A stretch of DNA of 64,000 nucleotides from Paenibacillus sp. 1011MAR3C5 (GCF_003591485.1 NZ_QZCF01000006.1:1-64000); one strand, 5' to 3'; shown: positions 43,557-51,215, numbered from the stretch's first letter. Made by a program: numbers and translations. The notes: generated by a model not told the origin, from the letters alone.

Positions 43557-43995
43557 GTCATGAACAAATTGCCCGTGAATGGAACCGGCTTCTCTGCTTG
43601 CTCCTCTCCAAGCGCGGGCTTTCCTACATCGGGCGGGTGATTTTTCATGCCTAGTACAATTAACGGAACAAGCAGCAGCAGGGCGCCTGCAACCATATAA
43701 ATCGAGAAGCGCCAGCCCAGCGCATCCATTGCTTGAGCAAGCAGCGGCAAGAACAGCAGCTGCCCGGTCACAGCGCTGGCTGTCAGCAAGCCGATGATCA
43801 GCCCCTTATGCTTGACGCACCAGCAATTCGCTACTGTAATACCAAGTACATTGGCGAGTGAGCCGGTCCCCCGTCCAACTAGCAACCCCAAAGCAAAACA
43901 TACTGCCACACACTGTCATCATTGGGGTGACCACGATGCAATAATTGTACAATCTCCCGGCCCTGCCGCTGATCGGCTCCCGGAACGCTTCTCAC
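43535..43995 (-). pseudogene. Remnant of an MFS transporter gene
   Basis: The minus strand encodes an about 105-residue piece of a major facilitator protein: ALGLLVGRGTGSLANVLG, KGLIIGLLTASAVTGQLLF and LGWRFSIYMVAGALLLL correspond to helices 4-6. Just upstream, in a different frame, GGVRSVPG matches the start of helix 1 in the same family (oxalate/formate antiporter-like). Helices 2-3 are partly deleted and out of frame, and everything after helix 6 is gone, the reading frame running into a terminator hairpin. No function is expected. The boundaries are approximate. The fragment is downstream of the NSS transporter gene on the same strand. Confidence 0.8.
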
Positions 43996-44003
43996 ACCTC
44001 CAT

Positions 44004-45335
44004 TTAAATTTGGATCACGCCTGCATAATACAATAAGACCAGCAGGACCAGCACCGGTGCTACAAACCGAAGCATGAACAACCATATCCGAAACCAAAGC
44101 GGTGATAATCGCGCTTCTTCGGCAGCTCCTTTCCAGACATATCCGGCAAAGATCGTAATGACCAGTCCGCTAATCGGCAGCACCACGTTGGAGCAGATAA
44201 AGTCCACCCAATCGAACAGAGCCCTCCCGCCAAACGAAAGCCAAGGGCCCTCACCCAGCGACAGCGCGGACGGAACGCCCGCAAGGAAGCAAAACAATCC
44301 CACGATGGCGACAGCGACGGGACGGCTCCAGCCGAAGGTCTCGCTTGCATAGGCTACCGGCACCTCCAATACAGATACCGCCGATGTAATGGCTGCGAAA
44401 GCAAGCAGGACAAAAAACAATCCGCCGAACACCGCGCCAAGCGGCATCGCAGAGAACGCTGCAGGCAGCGCAATAAACACGAGACCTGCTCCTTGCGTCG
44501 GTTCAATGCCAAACACAAAGATTGTGGGGAAGATGATCAGCCCCGCCAACAGGGCATACAAAACATTTCCTACCCCAACCGCAATGGTCGCCGTGCCTAG
44601 CGATTGTTTCTTTTGGACATATGCGCCATACGTAACCATCGTCCCCATCCCCAGCGACATCGAAAAAAAAGCTTGTCCAAGCGCTACTAGCGCCGACTCT
44701 GCCGTCAGCTTGCTGAAATCCGGATTCAAGAAGAAGGATACTCCCTCTCCCGCTCCTTCCAACGACAATGCCTGAACGGCCAATAGCAGCAACAAGACCA
44801 CCAGTGTCGGAATAAGCACTTTATTGAAGCGTTCGATGCCCTCCGACACGCCCCGTATTAATACCAATGCCGTTACGAGCATGACCACCAGCTGCCATCC
44901 GATCGGCAGCCAGCTATTCATGAATCGCCCGAAGAGACCTGCGTAATCCTGGGTGGAGAATAGCTCTCCCGTAAAGCTCAGCACCGCATAATGAAGCGTC
45001 CATCCTGCTACAATGCCATAGAAGGACATAATAAAGAAAGAGCCTGCCACAGACAAGAAGCCAAACGCTCCCCATGCCTTGCTGCCGCTCAGCTTGCTAA
45101 GGGAGGAGGATGCATTCCCTCGGCCGCCCCGGCCAACCGCGAGCTCGGCAAGTAGAATAGGCAGACCCACGAGCAGCAGACAAACCATAAACAGCAGGAA
45201 AAACGCAGCTCCTCCGTATTGGCCTGTTACATAAGGGAACTTCCACATGTTGCCGAGCCCTACCGCACTGCCCACAGCAGACATGATAAAGCCTGTTGAA
45301 GAAAAGCGGTCGGCATGCTGTTCGTTATGAGCCAT
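44004..45335 (-). CDS. Sodium-dependent transporter, NSS/SNF family
   Basis: A 443-residue Na+-coupled symporter of the LeuT fold with about 11 helices. The helix 1 motif AVGSAVGLGNMWKFPY (unwound Na+/substrate site) is intact, and helix 6 (ALGQAFFSMSLGMGTMVTYG) and helix 8 Ser-rich segments fit. Bacterial members carry amino acids such as tryptophan, tyrosine or leucine; the substrate here is undefined. The ATG is preceded by GGGTGG, but that sequence is inside a terminator-like hairpin. ccdC lies upstream on the same strand. Confidence 0.9.
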   Translation of the reverse strand: MAHNEQHADRFSSTGFIMSAVGSAVGLGNMWKFPYVTGQYGGAAFFLLFMVCLLLVGLPILLAELAVGRGGRGNASSSLSKLSGSKAWGAFGFLSVAGSFFIMSFYGIVAGWTLHYAVLSFTGELFSTQDYAGLFGRFMNSWLPIGWQLVVMLVTALVLIRGVSEGIERFNKVLIPTLVVLLLLLAVQALSLEGAGEGVSFFLNPDFSKLTAESALVALGQAFFSMSLGMGTMVTYGAYVQKKQSLGTATIAVGVGNVLYALLAGLIIFPTIFVFGIEPTQGAGLVFIALPAAFSAMPLGAVFGGLFFVLLAFAAITSAVSVLEVPVAYASETFGWSRPVAVAIVGLFCFLAGVPSALSLGEGPWLSFGGRALFDWVDFICSNVVLPISGLVITIFAGYVWKGAAEEARLSPLWFRIWLFMLRFVAPVLVLLVLLYYAGVIQI

Positions 45336-45381
45336 AAAAAAATACCACCCATCGCCATAAAGTTTCGGTAATGGGTAGTAT
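45336..45381 (-). terminator. Terminator-like hairpin carrying the NSS transporter ribosome site
   Basis: On the minus strand ATACTACCCAT (45371-45381) pairs with ATGGGTGGTAT (45342-45352) over 11 bp (one G-T), followed by seven T residues and directly the ATG at 45335. It lies just after ccdC and is both a good intrinsic terminator and the only ribosome site for the transporter. Confidence 0.8.
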
Positions 45382-45395
45382 GACCAATTAATCGT

Positions 45396-45878
45396 TTAAG
45401 CCTCCAATTTTCGCAGGCGCAAATAATCGCCCACCATAGCCAGCCGCCACGGTACAATCATGCCGAACGCCAGAAGGTAGAAGATCGCTCCAGTCTGCGG
45501 TATCGACATGTATTGCTCCACAACGCTATGCAGCATGAGTCGGAGCAGGAAGAGCACCAGCATAATAGCAATAAACGCTTTCGAGCGGCGAACGAAGATG
45601 TCAGAGTCCACCTTTTCCATGCTGGTCGTAACAATGAGCGGGAACGAAAAGATCAGCAGACCCGTTCCGAAAGCGGACAGTCCCCACAGCCACGGAATAT
45701 GGGTGACGGGTACCGCGAACATGATGAATCCCGTCGCCATGCCGAGGGGCGGGATGACGATCTTCTTTAGCGTCGTTGGCCGTTTGCCCGCACGCATGCG
45801 TATAATGATCAGGCTCAGCCCTGCCAGCACCGAAAACACAATCGCTCCCGTCTGTACAATTGGATTGGACCATAGCAT
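45396..45878 (-). CDS. ccdC: CcdC family membrane protein
   Basis: A 160-residue protein with about five transmembrane helices of the CcdC/DUF1453 family, genetically linked to cytochrome c maturation in B. subtilis but without a defined reaction. Motifs TTLKKIVIPPLGMATGFIMF and the DIFVRRSKAF loop fit. The ATG at 45878 has GGAGG 9 bases upstream; a TTG three codons earlier abuts that site and is unlikely. A 51-bp minisatellite lies just upstream. Confidence 0.85.
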   Translation of the reverse strand: MLWSNPIVQTGAIVFSVLAGLSLIIIRMRAGKRPTTLKKIVIPPLGMATGFIMFAVPVTHIPWLWGLSAFGTGLLIFSFPLIVTTSMEKVDSDIFVRRSKAFIAIMLVLFLLRLMLHSVVEQYMSIPQTGAIFYLLAFGMIVPWRLAMVGDYLRLRKLEA

Positions 45879-45956
45879 CCTCTGCAACCTCCATTGCTTT
45901 TATGTAAAAAGTTTGTTTTGTCCGTGATAGGCCCGGCTGCCCGCTACACAGCCCGC

Positions 45957-46313
45957 AGTCTCTCTAAGCCGAGTTTCTCCGCTTGCAGCTCTCCAGCTCG
46001 GCACGGCAGTCTCACTAAGCCGAATTTCTCGGCTTGCAGCTCTCCAGCGCGGCGCGGCAGCCTCTCTAAGCCGAATTTCTCCGCTTGCAGCTCTCCAGCT
46101 CGGCACGGCAGCCTCTCTAAGCCGAGTTTCTCCGCTTGCAGCTCTCCAGCGCGGCGCGGCAGTCTCACTAAGCCGAATTTCTCCGCTTGCAGCTCTCCAG
46201 CTCAGCACGGCAGCCTCTCTAAGCCGAATTTCTCGGCTTGCAGCTCTCCAGCGCGGCGCGGCAGTCTCCCTAAGCCGAATTTCTCGGCTTGCAGCTCTCC
46301 AGCGCGGCGCGGC
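45957..46313. repeat. Minisatellite of seven 51-bp units
   Basis: Seven contiguous copies of a 51-bp unit, starting at 45957, 46008, 46059, 46110, 46161, 46212 and 46263, differ at a handful of positions. Most units contain AAGCCGA-ATTTC-TCGGCTT or a one-base variant (TCCGCTT), able to form a 7-bp hairpin, and GCTCTCCAGC. Reading frames are open through the array on both strands because the unit is a multiple of three; these are not believed to be genes. A degenerate eighth copy trails to about 46350. It lies between katA and ccdC. Confidence 0.95.
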
Positions 46314-46461
46314 GGCCTCTCTCGAAGCAGACTCGGCTTACGGCATCTCTGCCGCAGCTTGGCTCAAGCCAGCTTATTCCGATAAACTTACCTATTTATT
46401 AGTTTAACCTCCACCCCCGCTCGTAAGCAAATACGATGTTCATACGCCCCACAATCACAAA

Positions 46462-46501
46462 GCAGCGGCTTCTGCGCGAAATACCGCACAAAAGCCGCTG
46501 C
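46462..46501 (-). terminator. Candidate katA terminator
   Basis: GCAGCGGCTT (46462-46471) pairs with AAGCCGCTGC (46492-46501). The T-run on the minus strand is short (TTTG), so termination may be weak. Confidence 0.6.
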
Positions 46502-46525
46502 CAAATAACTATGAAAATAGCTGAA

Positions 46526-47992
46526 TTACGCCTGCATATGCCCCTGCGGGATGAACTTGCTAATATCAACGCCCAACTCCTCGGACAGCTGCATGCCGAG
46601 CGTTCGGTCGGCGCGGAAGAAGTTGCAGATTGCGCGCAGGCGAATATCATCGTTGGTTGCTTGCAGATCATTCACCAGATTGGACACGAGATTACGCTGC
46701 TGCTCCTCCGGCAAGCCGCGGTAGCGCTCACCCGCCTGCGTGAAGTCATCCGTCTTATCGATTTTCTGACGTCCGGCATTACCTTCAAGCGGAATAGACG
46801 AATCCAAGTATGCCGCGTCCTCCTTCGGACTGCCGGAATCGCTATTCGGCTCGTAATTAACCGGAGACGGATCGGCTTTCATCGTCATTGCTCCGTCGCG
46901 CTGATAGTTGCGCACCGGTGCATAGGGGCAGTTGACCGGAATATTCAAGTAATTGGCCCCCAGCCGGTAGCGCTGCGTGTCCGGATAGGAGAACAGTCTC
47001 CCCTGCAGCAGCTTATCCTCTGACGGCTCGATGCCCGGCACCAGCACGCTAGGCGCGAAGGCTGACTGCTCCACTTCCGAGAAATAATTGATCGGATTGC
47101 GGTTCAGCGTCATCGTGCCTACCTTTCGCAGTGGATACATGTCCTCCGGCCATACTTTGGTCGGGTCAAGCGGGTCGAATGTGTAACGATCGACATGCTC
47201 GATCGGCATCAGCTGCACATGCAGCTCCCACTCCGGATAATTGCCCAGCTCAATCGCTTCATACAGATCACGGGTAGCATGATTGAAGTCCTTCGCCTGC
47301 ATCTCCGCCGCTTCCTTCGCAGTAAAGTTGCGTACGCCCTGCAGCGACTTCCATGTGTACTTCACATACGTTTGCTTGCCTGCCTCGTTGATCCATTTGT
47401 ACGCATGTACGCCGAAGCCGTCCATCTCACGATAGGTGGCAGGCGTTCCGTCATCGGAGAACAGCCAGGTCAGCATATGTGTCGATTCAGGAGAAAGTGT
47501 CATGAAGTCCCAATAACGCGCCGGTTCCTGAATATTCGTGTTCGGAGCGGGCTTCAGGGAGTGCACCATATCCGGGAACTTGAGCGCATCGCGGATAAAG
47601 AAGACAGGCAGATGGTTTCCCACCAGGTCATAGTTGCCTTCCTGCGTATAGAATTTCACGGCGAAGCCGCGCGGATCGCGTGACGTTTCGGGAGATCCGG
47701 TGCCGTGTATTACCGTAGAGAATCTGACGAATACCGGCGTCTCGGTACCCTCAGCTCCCAAGAAATGTGCCTTCGTATGCTCTTGCATGCTATTCTCCAG
47801 CCGGAATACGCCATGAGCGCCGGCGCCGCGCGCATGCACGACACGCTCCGGAATGCGCTCCCGGTCGAAGTGCGCAATTTTCTCTAGCAAATGATAATCT
47901 TCCAGCAAGGTCGGACCGCGCTGTCCTGCTGTTCTGGAATTTTGATTATCGCCTACTGGCGCGCCTTGATTGGTCGTTAATCGATTGTCCAT
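46526..47992 (-). CDS. katA: Catalase, small-subunit haem type
   Basis: Disproportionates hydrogen peroxide. The 488-residue monofunctional catalase begins DNRLTTNQGAPVGDNQNS, as in B. subtilis KatA. It shows catalytic His in RVVHARGAGAHG, Asn in GNHLPVFFIRD, and the haem-proximal Tyr in YPDTQRYRLGANY. The ATG at 47992 has GAGGTG 6 bases upstream; a GTG three codons earlier overlaps this site. The promoter region holds a PerR-like box and an 11-bp-phased repeat array, and the perR and orphan-regulator genes are immediately upstream on the same strand. Confidence 0.97.
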   Translation of the reverse strand: MDNRLTTNQGAPVGDNQNSRTAGQRGPTLLEDYHLLEKIAHFDRERIPERVVHARGAGAHGVFRLENSMQEHTKAHFLGAEGTETPVFVRFSTVIHGTGSPETSRDPRGFAVKFYTQEGNYDLVGNHLPVFFIRDALKFPDMVHSLKPAPNTNIQEPARYWDFMTLSPESTHMLTWLFSDDGTPATYREMDGFGVHAYKWINEAGKQTYVKYTWKSLQGVRNFTAKEAAEMQAKDFNHATRDLYEAIELGNYPEWELHVQLMPIEHVDRYTFDPLDPTKVWPEDMYPLRKVGTMTLNRNPINYFSEVEQSAFAPSVLVPGIEPSEDKLLQGRLFSYPDTQRYRLGANYLNIPVNCPYAPVRNYQRDGAMTMKADPSPVNYEPNSDSGSPKEDAAYLDSSIPLEGNAGRQKIDKTDDFTQAGERYRGLPEEQQRNLVSNLVNDLQATNDDIRLRAICNFFRADRTLGMQLSEELGVDISKFIPQGHMQA

Positions 47993-48017
47993 TATATCCA
48001 CCTCATTAGTTATATAT

Positions 48018-48032
48018 TTAGACTTGATCTAA
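48018..48032. promoter_or_regulatory. PerR-like box at katA
   Basis: TTAGACTTGATCTAA (minus: TTAGATCAAGTCTAA) matches the PerR/Fur 7-1-7 consensus TTATAATNATTATAA at 10 of 14 positions. It lies just downstream of the predicted katA start, a blocking position. Confidence 0.6.
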
Positions 48033-48044
48033 ATCCTTAAACTA

Positions 48045-48073
48045 ATTGTACCTTCAAGGTGTCCGGCTGTCAT
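48045..48073 (-). promoter_or_regulatory. katA promoter
   Basis: ATGACA (48068-48073), 17 bases, TACAAT (48045-48050) on the minus strand, about 45 bases before the katA ATG. Confidence 0.65.
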
Positions 48074-48110
48074 GAAATCATGATGAACGGTACATGAACA
48101 TTGGATGAAC
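48072..48110. repeat. 11-bp-phased direct repeats upstream of the katA promoter
   Basis: ATGAAC occurs at 48083, 48094 and 48105, and ATGAAA at 48072, each exactly 11 bp apart (GTTCAT on the katA sense strand). One repeat per helical turn is the usual form of an OmpR/PhoB-family binding site. The array abuts the katA -35 on its upstream side. Confidence 0.75.
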
Positions 48111-48132
48111 ATCATACAAGCGCATGAGGAAG

Positions 48133-48900
48133 CTAGTGTATGGCATCATCCGCCAGCCTGTAGCCGGCTCCGCGGACCGTGACGATATAGCGAGGCGATA
48201 CCGCGCTATCCTTCAGCTTCTTGCGCAGTGTCTTGATATGCACATCGACTACGTTGCTGCCGCCGTAGAACTGAGATCCCCAGACGTTGTCGAGCAGCAT
48301 CTCTCTCGTAAGGACAGAACCATCCGAATGGATAAAGTACAGCAGCAGGTCATATTCGGTCTTGGTCAATTCTACCCGCGCGCCTCCCCGCTCTACCTTC
48401 ATCTTGCGCAGATCGATGCGAATGTCCTTGAAGACACGTACATCTTCCGCATTGCCGGATGGTTGGGCCGGCCGATCCTCCAGCATGCGATGTATACGAT
48501 CCAGCGCCTCTTCGGGCTGTGCAGGCCACTGAAGCAATTCCGCTCCAGACAGCGCATGGCCGCTGTGTTCCTCGTACGAAGTAGCGTCAAGAAGCACGAG
48601 CACAGGAACGTTGTAATCCCTCGCAGCGGCCAGCAGCTCCGCGCCGCCTTCCAGTGTATGGCCTACCGATGGCAGCGGCAGAGGCAATGCGTCGTAGACA
48701 AGCAGCTCCGGCTGCAATGCTGGCAGCATGCCCTTATTAAATTCATGCAGGGAGAATACGTCAAAGCAATCGGTCGACAACGCAACCAGCAAGCTGCGAA
48801 CGCGATCCGGCAGCGGACTGATAATCATGACTCTCTGCGTCAGGGAGCAGAGAATGCCTGTCTGCGACGAGGCTTCCGTCACGAAGTTTTGCTCGCGCAT
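48133..48900 (-). CDS. OmpR-type response regulator with atypical receiver domain
   Basis: A 255-residue regulator. The C-terminal winged-helix DNA-binding domain (about 160-250) is canonical: VELTKTEYDLLLYFI, VLTREMLLDNVWG, VDVHIKTLRKKL and VRGAGYRL. The N-terminal receiver-like domain (about 20-145) lacks the acidic pair after strand 1 (IISPLPD) and the conserved Lys region reads LQWPAQPEE. A possible acceptor Asp70 remains in LLVYDALP. Phosphorylation is therefore doubtful. No histidine kinase gene is next to it. The ATG at 48900 follows GAGGGGG; it overlaps the end of perR by about 20 bases, so the two are cotranscribed. katA follows. Confidence 0.85.
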   Translation of the reverse strand: MREQNFVTEASSQTGILCSLTQRVMIISPLPDRVRSLLVALSTDCFDVFSLHEFNKGMLPALQPELLVYDALPLPLPSVGHTLEGGAELLAAARDYNVPVLVLLDATSYEEHSGHALSGAELLQWPAQPEEALDRIHRMLEDRPAQPSGNAEDVRVFKDIRIDLRKMKVERGGARVELTKTEYDLLLYFIHSDGSVLTREMLLDNVWGSQFYGGSNVVDVHIKTLRKKLKDSAVSPRYIVTVRGAGYRLADDAIH

Positions 48901-49271
48901 GTCTCGCACACCCCCTCAAGAACGACGTGAGCGTGTTCAATGCGGTAATGGGTTTCCTTCGCTACGCTTGCCATCCAGTCTGAAGGCATATCGACCAATA
49001 CCTCGTCCACTCGCCCGCACTTCACGCACATGATATGCTGATGATCTTCCATTCTGGCATCGTAGCGGCTTACCGCCTCCCCTAGCTTCAGCTCACGAAT
49101 CATTCCGACATCCGTCAAGTAGCGCAGTGAATTGTAGACCGTGCCATAAGCAAAGTTATGGCCATTGCTGCGCAATCTCTCAATGACATCGGCCGCTGTC
49201 GGATGGTCGAACGCCTGCTGCACAACTTCGTACACGGCTTTCCTCTGTATAGTTAAGTTTATTTTGTTCAT
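48879..49271 (-). CDS. perR: Fur family peroxide regulator PerR
   Basis: A 130-residue metal-dependent repressor. The winged helix (HPTAADVIERL, FAYGTVYNSLRYL) and regulatory site (SRYDARMEDHQH, then VDEV) fit PerR. The His of HPTA, Asp of RYD, both His of DHQH and an Asp rather than Glu in the fifth ligand position match PerR and not Fur. Two CxxC pairs (CVKC, CETC) would bind structural zinc. The N-terminus is about 12 residues shorter than B. subtilis PerR. Its own promoter contains a PerR-like box, suggesting autorepression. It is translated just before the orphan response regulator. Confidence 0.88.
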   Translation of the reverse strand: MNKINLTIQRKAVYEVVQQAFDHPTAADVIERLRSNGHNFAYGTVYNSLRYLTDVGMIRELKLGEAVSRYDARMEDHQHIMCVKCGRVDEVLVDMPSDWMASVAKETHYRIEHAHVVLEGVCETCASKTS

Positions 49272-49302
49272 GACTTCTTCATGCCGCCTTCATCAAATGA
49301 TT

Positions 49303-49339
49303 TTAGACTAAGTATAAATTCATTTCTATACACCGTCAA
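49303..49339 (-). promoter_or_regulatory. perR promoter with overlapping PerR-like box
   Basis: TTGACG (49334-49339), 17 bases, TATACT (49311-49316) on the minus strand. The box TTATACTTAGTCTAA (49303-49317) matches the PerR consensus at 11 of 14 positions and covers the -10, predicting autorepression. Confidence 0.75.
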
Positions 49340-49398
49340 CCGTCCTTCCTTCAACACAGCATCGTAACGAATTTGACACATCAAATAGTTATCTGAAT

Positions 49399-49427
49399 AT
49401 TTACAAAATTAAAACAATAGCCTATAA
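49399..49427 (+). promoter_or_regulatory. Promoter of the stand-alone structured RNA
   Basis: TTTACA (49399-49404), 17 bases, TATAAT (49422-49427). Confidence 0.85.
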
Positions 49428-49433
49428 TAGAGT

Positions 49434-49701
49434 CATAACTAACGAGAGGGGATAGTCCATTGAAGTAGGTTAGCGAAGCGTGTTCCACTAACGCGGGAAG
49501 GAGTTGGCCGTACGCAGGAACATGCGGGGACTCGGTTCAGTTGGATAATCGGAAGCGTCTCATACATTCGCAAGGACCAAGCAACACCTAATTCAAGAGG
49601 CTGTGCAAGCAGTAGAATGGAGCGTTTGAAGAAATTGAATAGTTGTTTTTCAGAAACATAAAGGGATTTCGGTTATCATCGATAAGCGAAATCCCTTTTT
49701 A
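49434..49701 (+). ncRNA. Candidate structured small RNA of about 268 nt
   Basis: A complete transcription unit with no believable reading frame: a near-consensus promoter, about 225 bases of GC-balanced sequence and a strong terminator (49659-49701). A long imperfect rod can be drawn. GCGTGTTCC (49477-49485) pairs with GGAACATGC (49516-49524). Further out GAT, TCCA and TTGAA (49450-49463) pair with TTCA, TGGA and ATC (49535-49549), leaving an unpaired bubble between the two stems. A rod with a central bubble recalls 6S RNA, but I do not recognise the sequence as any known RNA. The short frame with ATG at 49521 has only 8 codons. Confidence 0.65.
49659..49701 (+). terminator. Terminator of the structured RNA, probably shared with cls
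   Basis: AAGGGATTTCG (49660-49670) pairs with CGAAATCCCTT (49686-49696), followed by TTTT on the plus strand. The minus strand reads CCCTTTATG, a weaker terminator for the converging cls gene. Confidence 0.88.
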
Positions 49702-49713
49702 TGTTTGGCAGAA

Positions 49714-51168
49714 CTATAGAATCGGGCTAAGCAGCCGGGAGATCGACTCTTTGAACCGGTTGAACAGCGGCCGCGTGTTATAATCCTCCTGGGTGAGCGC
49801 CCGGGAATGAATCACATCCTGCTCGAAGATTTCAATTAATCGTGATGCTGTCTGCTTGTCATAAATGAATGCATTCATTTCAAAATTAAGCTTGAAGCTC
49901 CGTATATCCAGATTGGCCGTTCCGACAGACGCAAGCTTGCCGTCTACCACCAGCGTTTTGGCATGAAGGAAGCCCTTCTCGTACAAATAGACACGCACTC
50001 CGCTCTTCAGCAGCTCTCCCAAGTAAGAATGTGTTGCCCAGTATACGAAGAAATGATCCGGCTTGCTTGGAAGCATGATGCACACCTTGACGCCGGACAG
50101 CGCCGCGATGCGCAGTGCCGTCATCAGACTCTCATCCGGTACAAAATAAGGCGTCTGCAGCCTAATGGTCTCCTTCGCAGAATAGATCATCTTAATATAG
50201 GCGTTCTTGATTTCCTGATACTCCGTATCCGGACCGCTCGCCACCAGCTGCATGCCGATCTTCCCGCCCGCAAAAGGAATAACAGGGAAATACGACTCAT
50301 TCAGATTCATTCGACCGGAGGATGCGAGGTTCCAGTCCATTAGGAATTGCGCCTGCATCTGCAGGACCGCGCCGCCGGTTACCTTCAAATGAGTATCCCG
50401 CCATTCTCCAAAATGCTTATTGAGGCCCAAATATTCATCTCCGATGTTGAATCCGCCTATGTAGCCTGCCTTGCCGTCGATTATGGCCAGCTTCCTATGG
50501 TTGCGATAGTTGATCTTCAAGTTCAGGTAAGGGATTCGCGAAGGGAAGAAGGCCGCTTCCCTTCCGCCTGCCTCGCGAAGTTCCCGGAAGAACCGCCTGG
50601 GCAAGTGCGAACTGCCGATATGATCATACAGGAATCGCACTTCGACGCCCTGCGCCGCCTTCTTCGTCAGCGCCCCGACCAGCTTCCTGCCCAGCACATC
50701 ATCGCGAACGATATAATAGACCAAGTGGATATGATGCTGCGCCGCCTCAATATCCGCGATCAAAGCGTCGAACTTCTGATTGCCCTCGGTAAAGATCTCG
50801 ATGGAATTATTGCTCGTATACAGGGCGTAGCTTGTGATCAAGTTCATGTAGATCATATCCTGATATTCCGACAGATCACTGGACTCCGGGAGCAGCCTAT
50901 GCTCAAGCAGGTCGAGCCTCTGCTTCTCCAGTGTATCCTCAAGTATCCTCTGATTGTCCCCGAGCAGCTTGTTAAGCTGCCGCTTCCGAACCTTCTGCCC
51001 CAGCACCAGATACATAATGAAACCAAGCACCGGAATAAAAAACAAGACCATTAGCCATGCCCATGTTGAGCTGGCATTGCGTCGCTCCAAAAAAATAACG
51101 GTAATAGCCAGAAAAATATTGAGCAGCATAATGATCAGATAAATATTTTGGAGCATGGTGATATGCAC
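49714..51168 (-). CDS. cls: Cardiolipin synthase
   Basis: Condenses two phosphatidylglycerols to cardiolipin at the membrane. The 484-residue protein has two N-terminal transmembrane helices (about 5-25 and 36-56) and two phospholipase-D domains with HKD-type motifs (NHRKLAIIDG around 215 and HAKTLVVDG around 398). GGAGG lies 8 bases before the GTG at 51168, making this a better start than a GTG three codons upstream that abuts the site. A PerR-like box covers a TATACT upstream. Confidence 0.95.
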   Translation of the reverse strand: MHITMLQNIYLIIMLLNIFLAITVIFLERRNASSTWAWLMVLFFIPVLGFIMYLVLGQKVRKRQLNKLLGDNQRILEDTLEKQRLDLLEHRLLPESSDLSEYQDMIYMNLITSYALYTSNNSIEIFTEGNQKFDALIADIEAAQHHIHLVYYIVRDDVLGRKLVGALTKKAAQGVEVRFLYDHIGSSHLPRRFFRELREAGGREAAFFPSRIPYLNLKINYRNHRKLAIIDGKAGYIGGFNIGDEYLGLNKHFGEWRDTHLKVTGGAVLQMQAQFLMDWNLASSGRMNLNESYFPVIPFAGGKIGMQLVASGPDTEYQEIKNAYIKMIYSAKETIRLQTPYFVPDESLMTALRIAALSGVKVCIMLPSKPDHFFVYWATHSYLGELLKSGVRVYLYEKGFLHAKTLVVDGKLASVGTANLDIRSFKLNFEMNAFIYDKQTASRLIEIFEQDVIHSRALTQEDYNTRPLFNRFKESISRLLSPIL

Positions 51169-51200
51169 GCTCGGCACCTCCGTGTCGCCACAAATCCGAT

Positions 51201-51215
51201 TTGTACTAAGTATAA
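51201..51215. promoter_or_regulatory. PerR-like box between cls and the DUF1540 gene
   Basis: TTGTACTAAGTATAA (minus: TTATACTTAGTACAA) matches the PerR consensus at 11 of 14 positions and 13 of 15 positions of the perR box. On the minus strand it includes a TATACT positioned to be the cls -10 (about 40 bases before its GTG). Confidence 0.5.

Noticed and set aside
45957..46313. Possible CRISPR array
   Set aside because: The 51-bp units abut directly with no unique spacers, and no cas gene is nearby.
45894..46385. Open reading frames through the 51-bp repeat array, on both strands
   Set aside because: The unit length is a multiple of three and lacks stop codons, so several frames stay open at once. 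None has a ribosome site or non-repeat sequence that looks like protein.
49268..49282. Four-codon frame (ATG AAG AAG TCA) overlapping the perR start, and a similar one at spo0F (11116-11130)
   Set aside because: Overlap with the main start could allow coupling, but such short frames arise by chance and their ribosome sites are poorly spaced.
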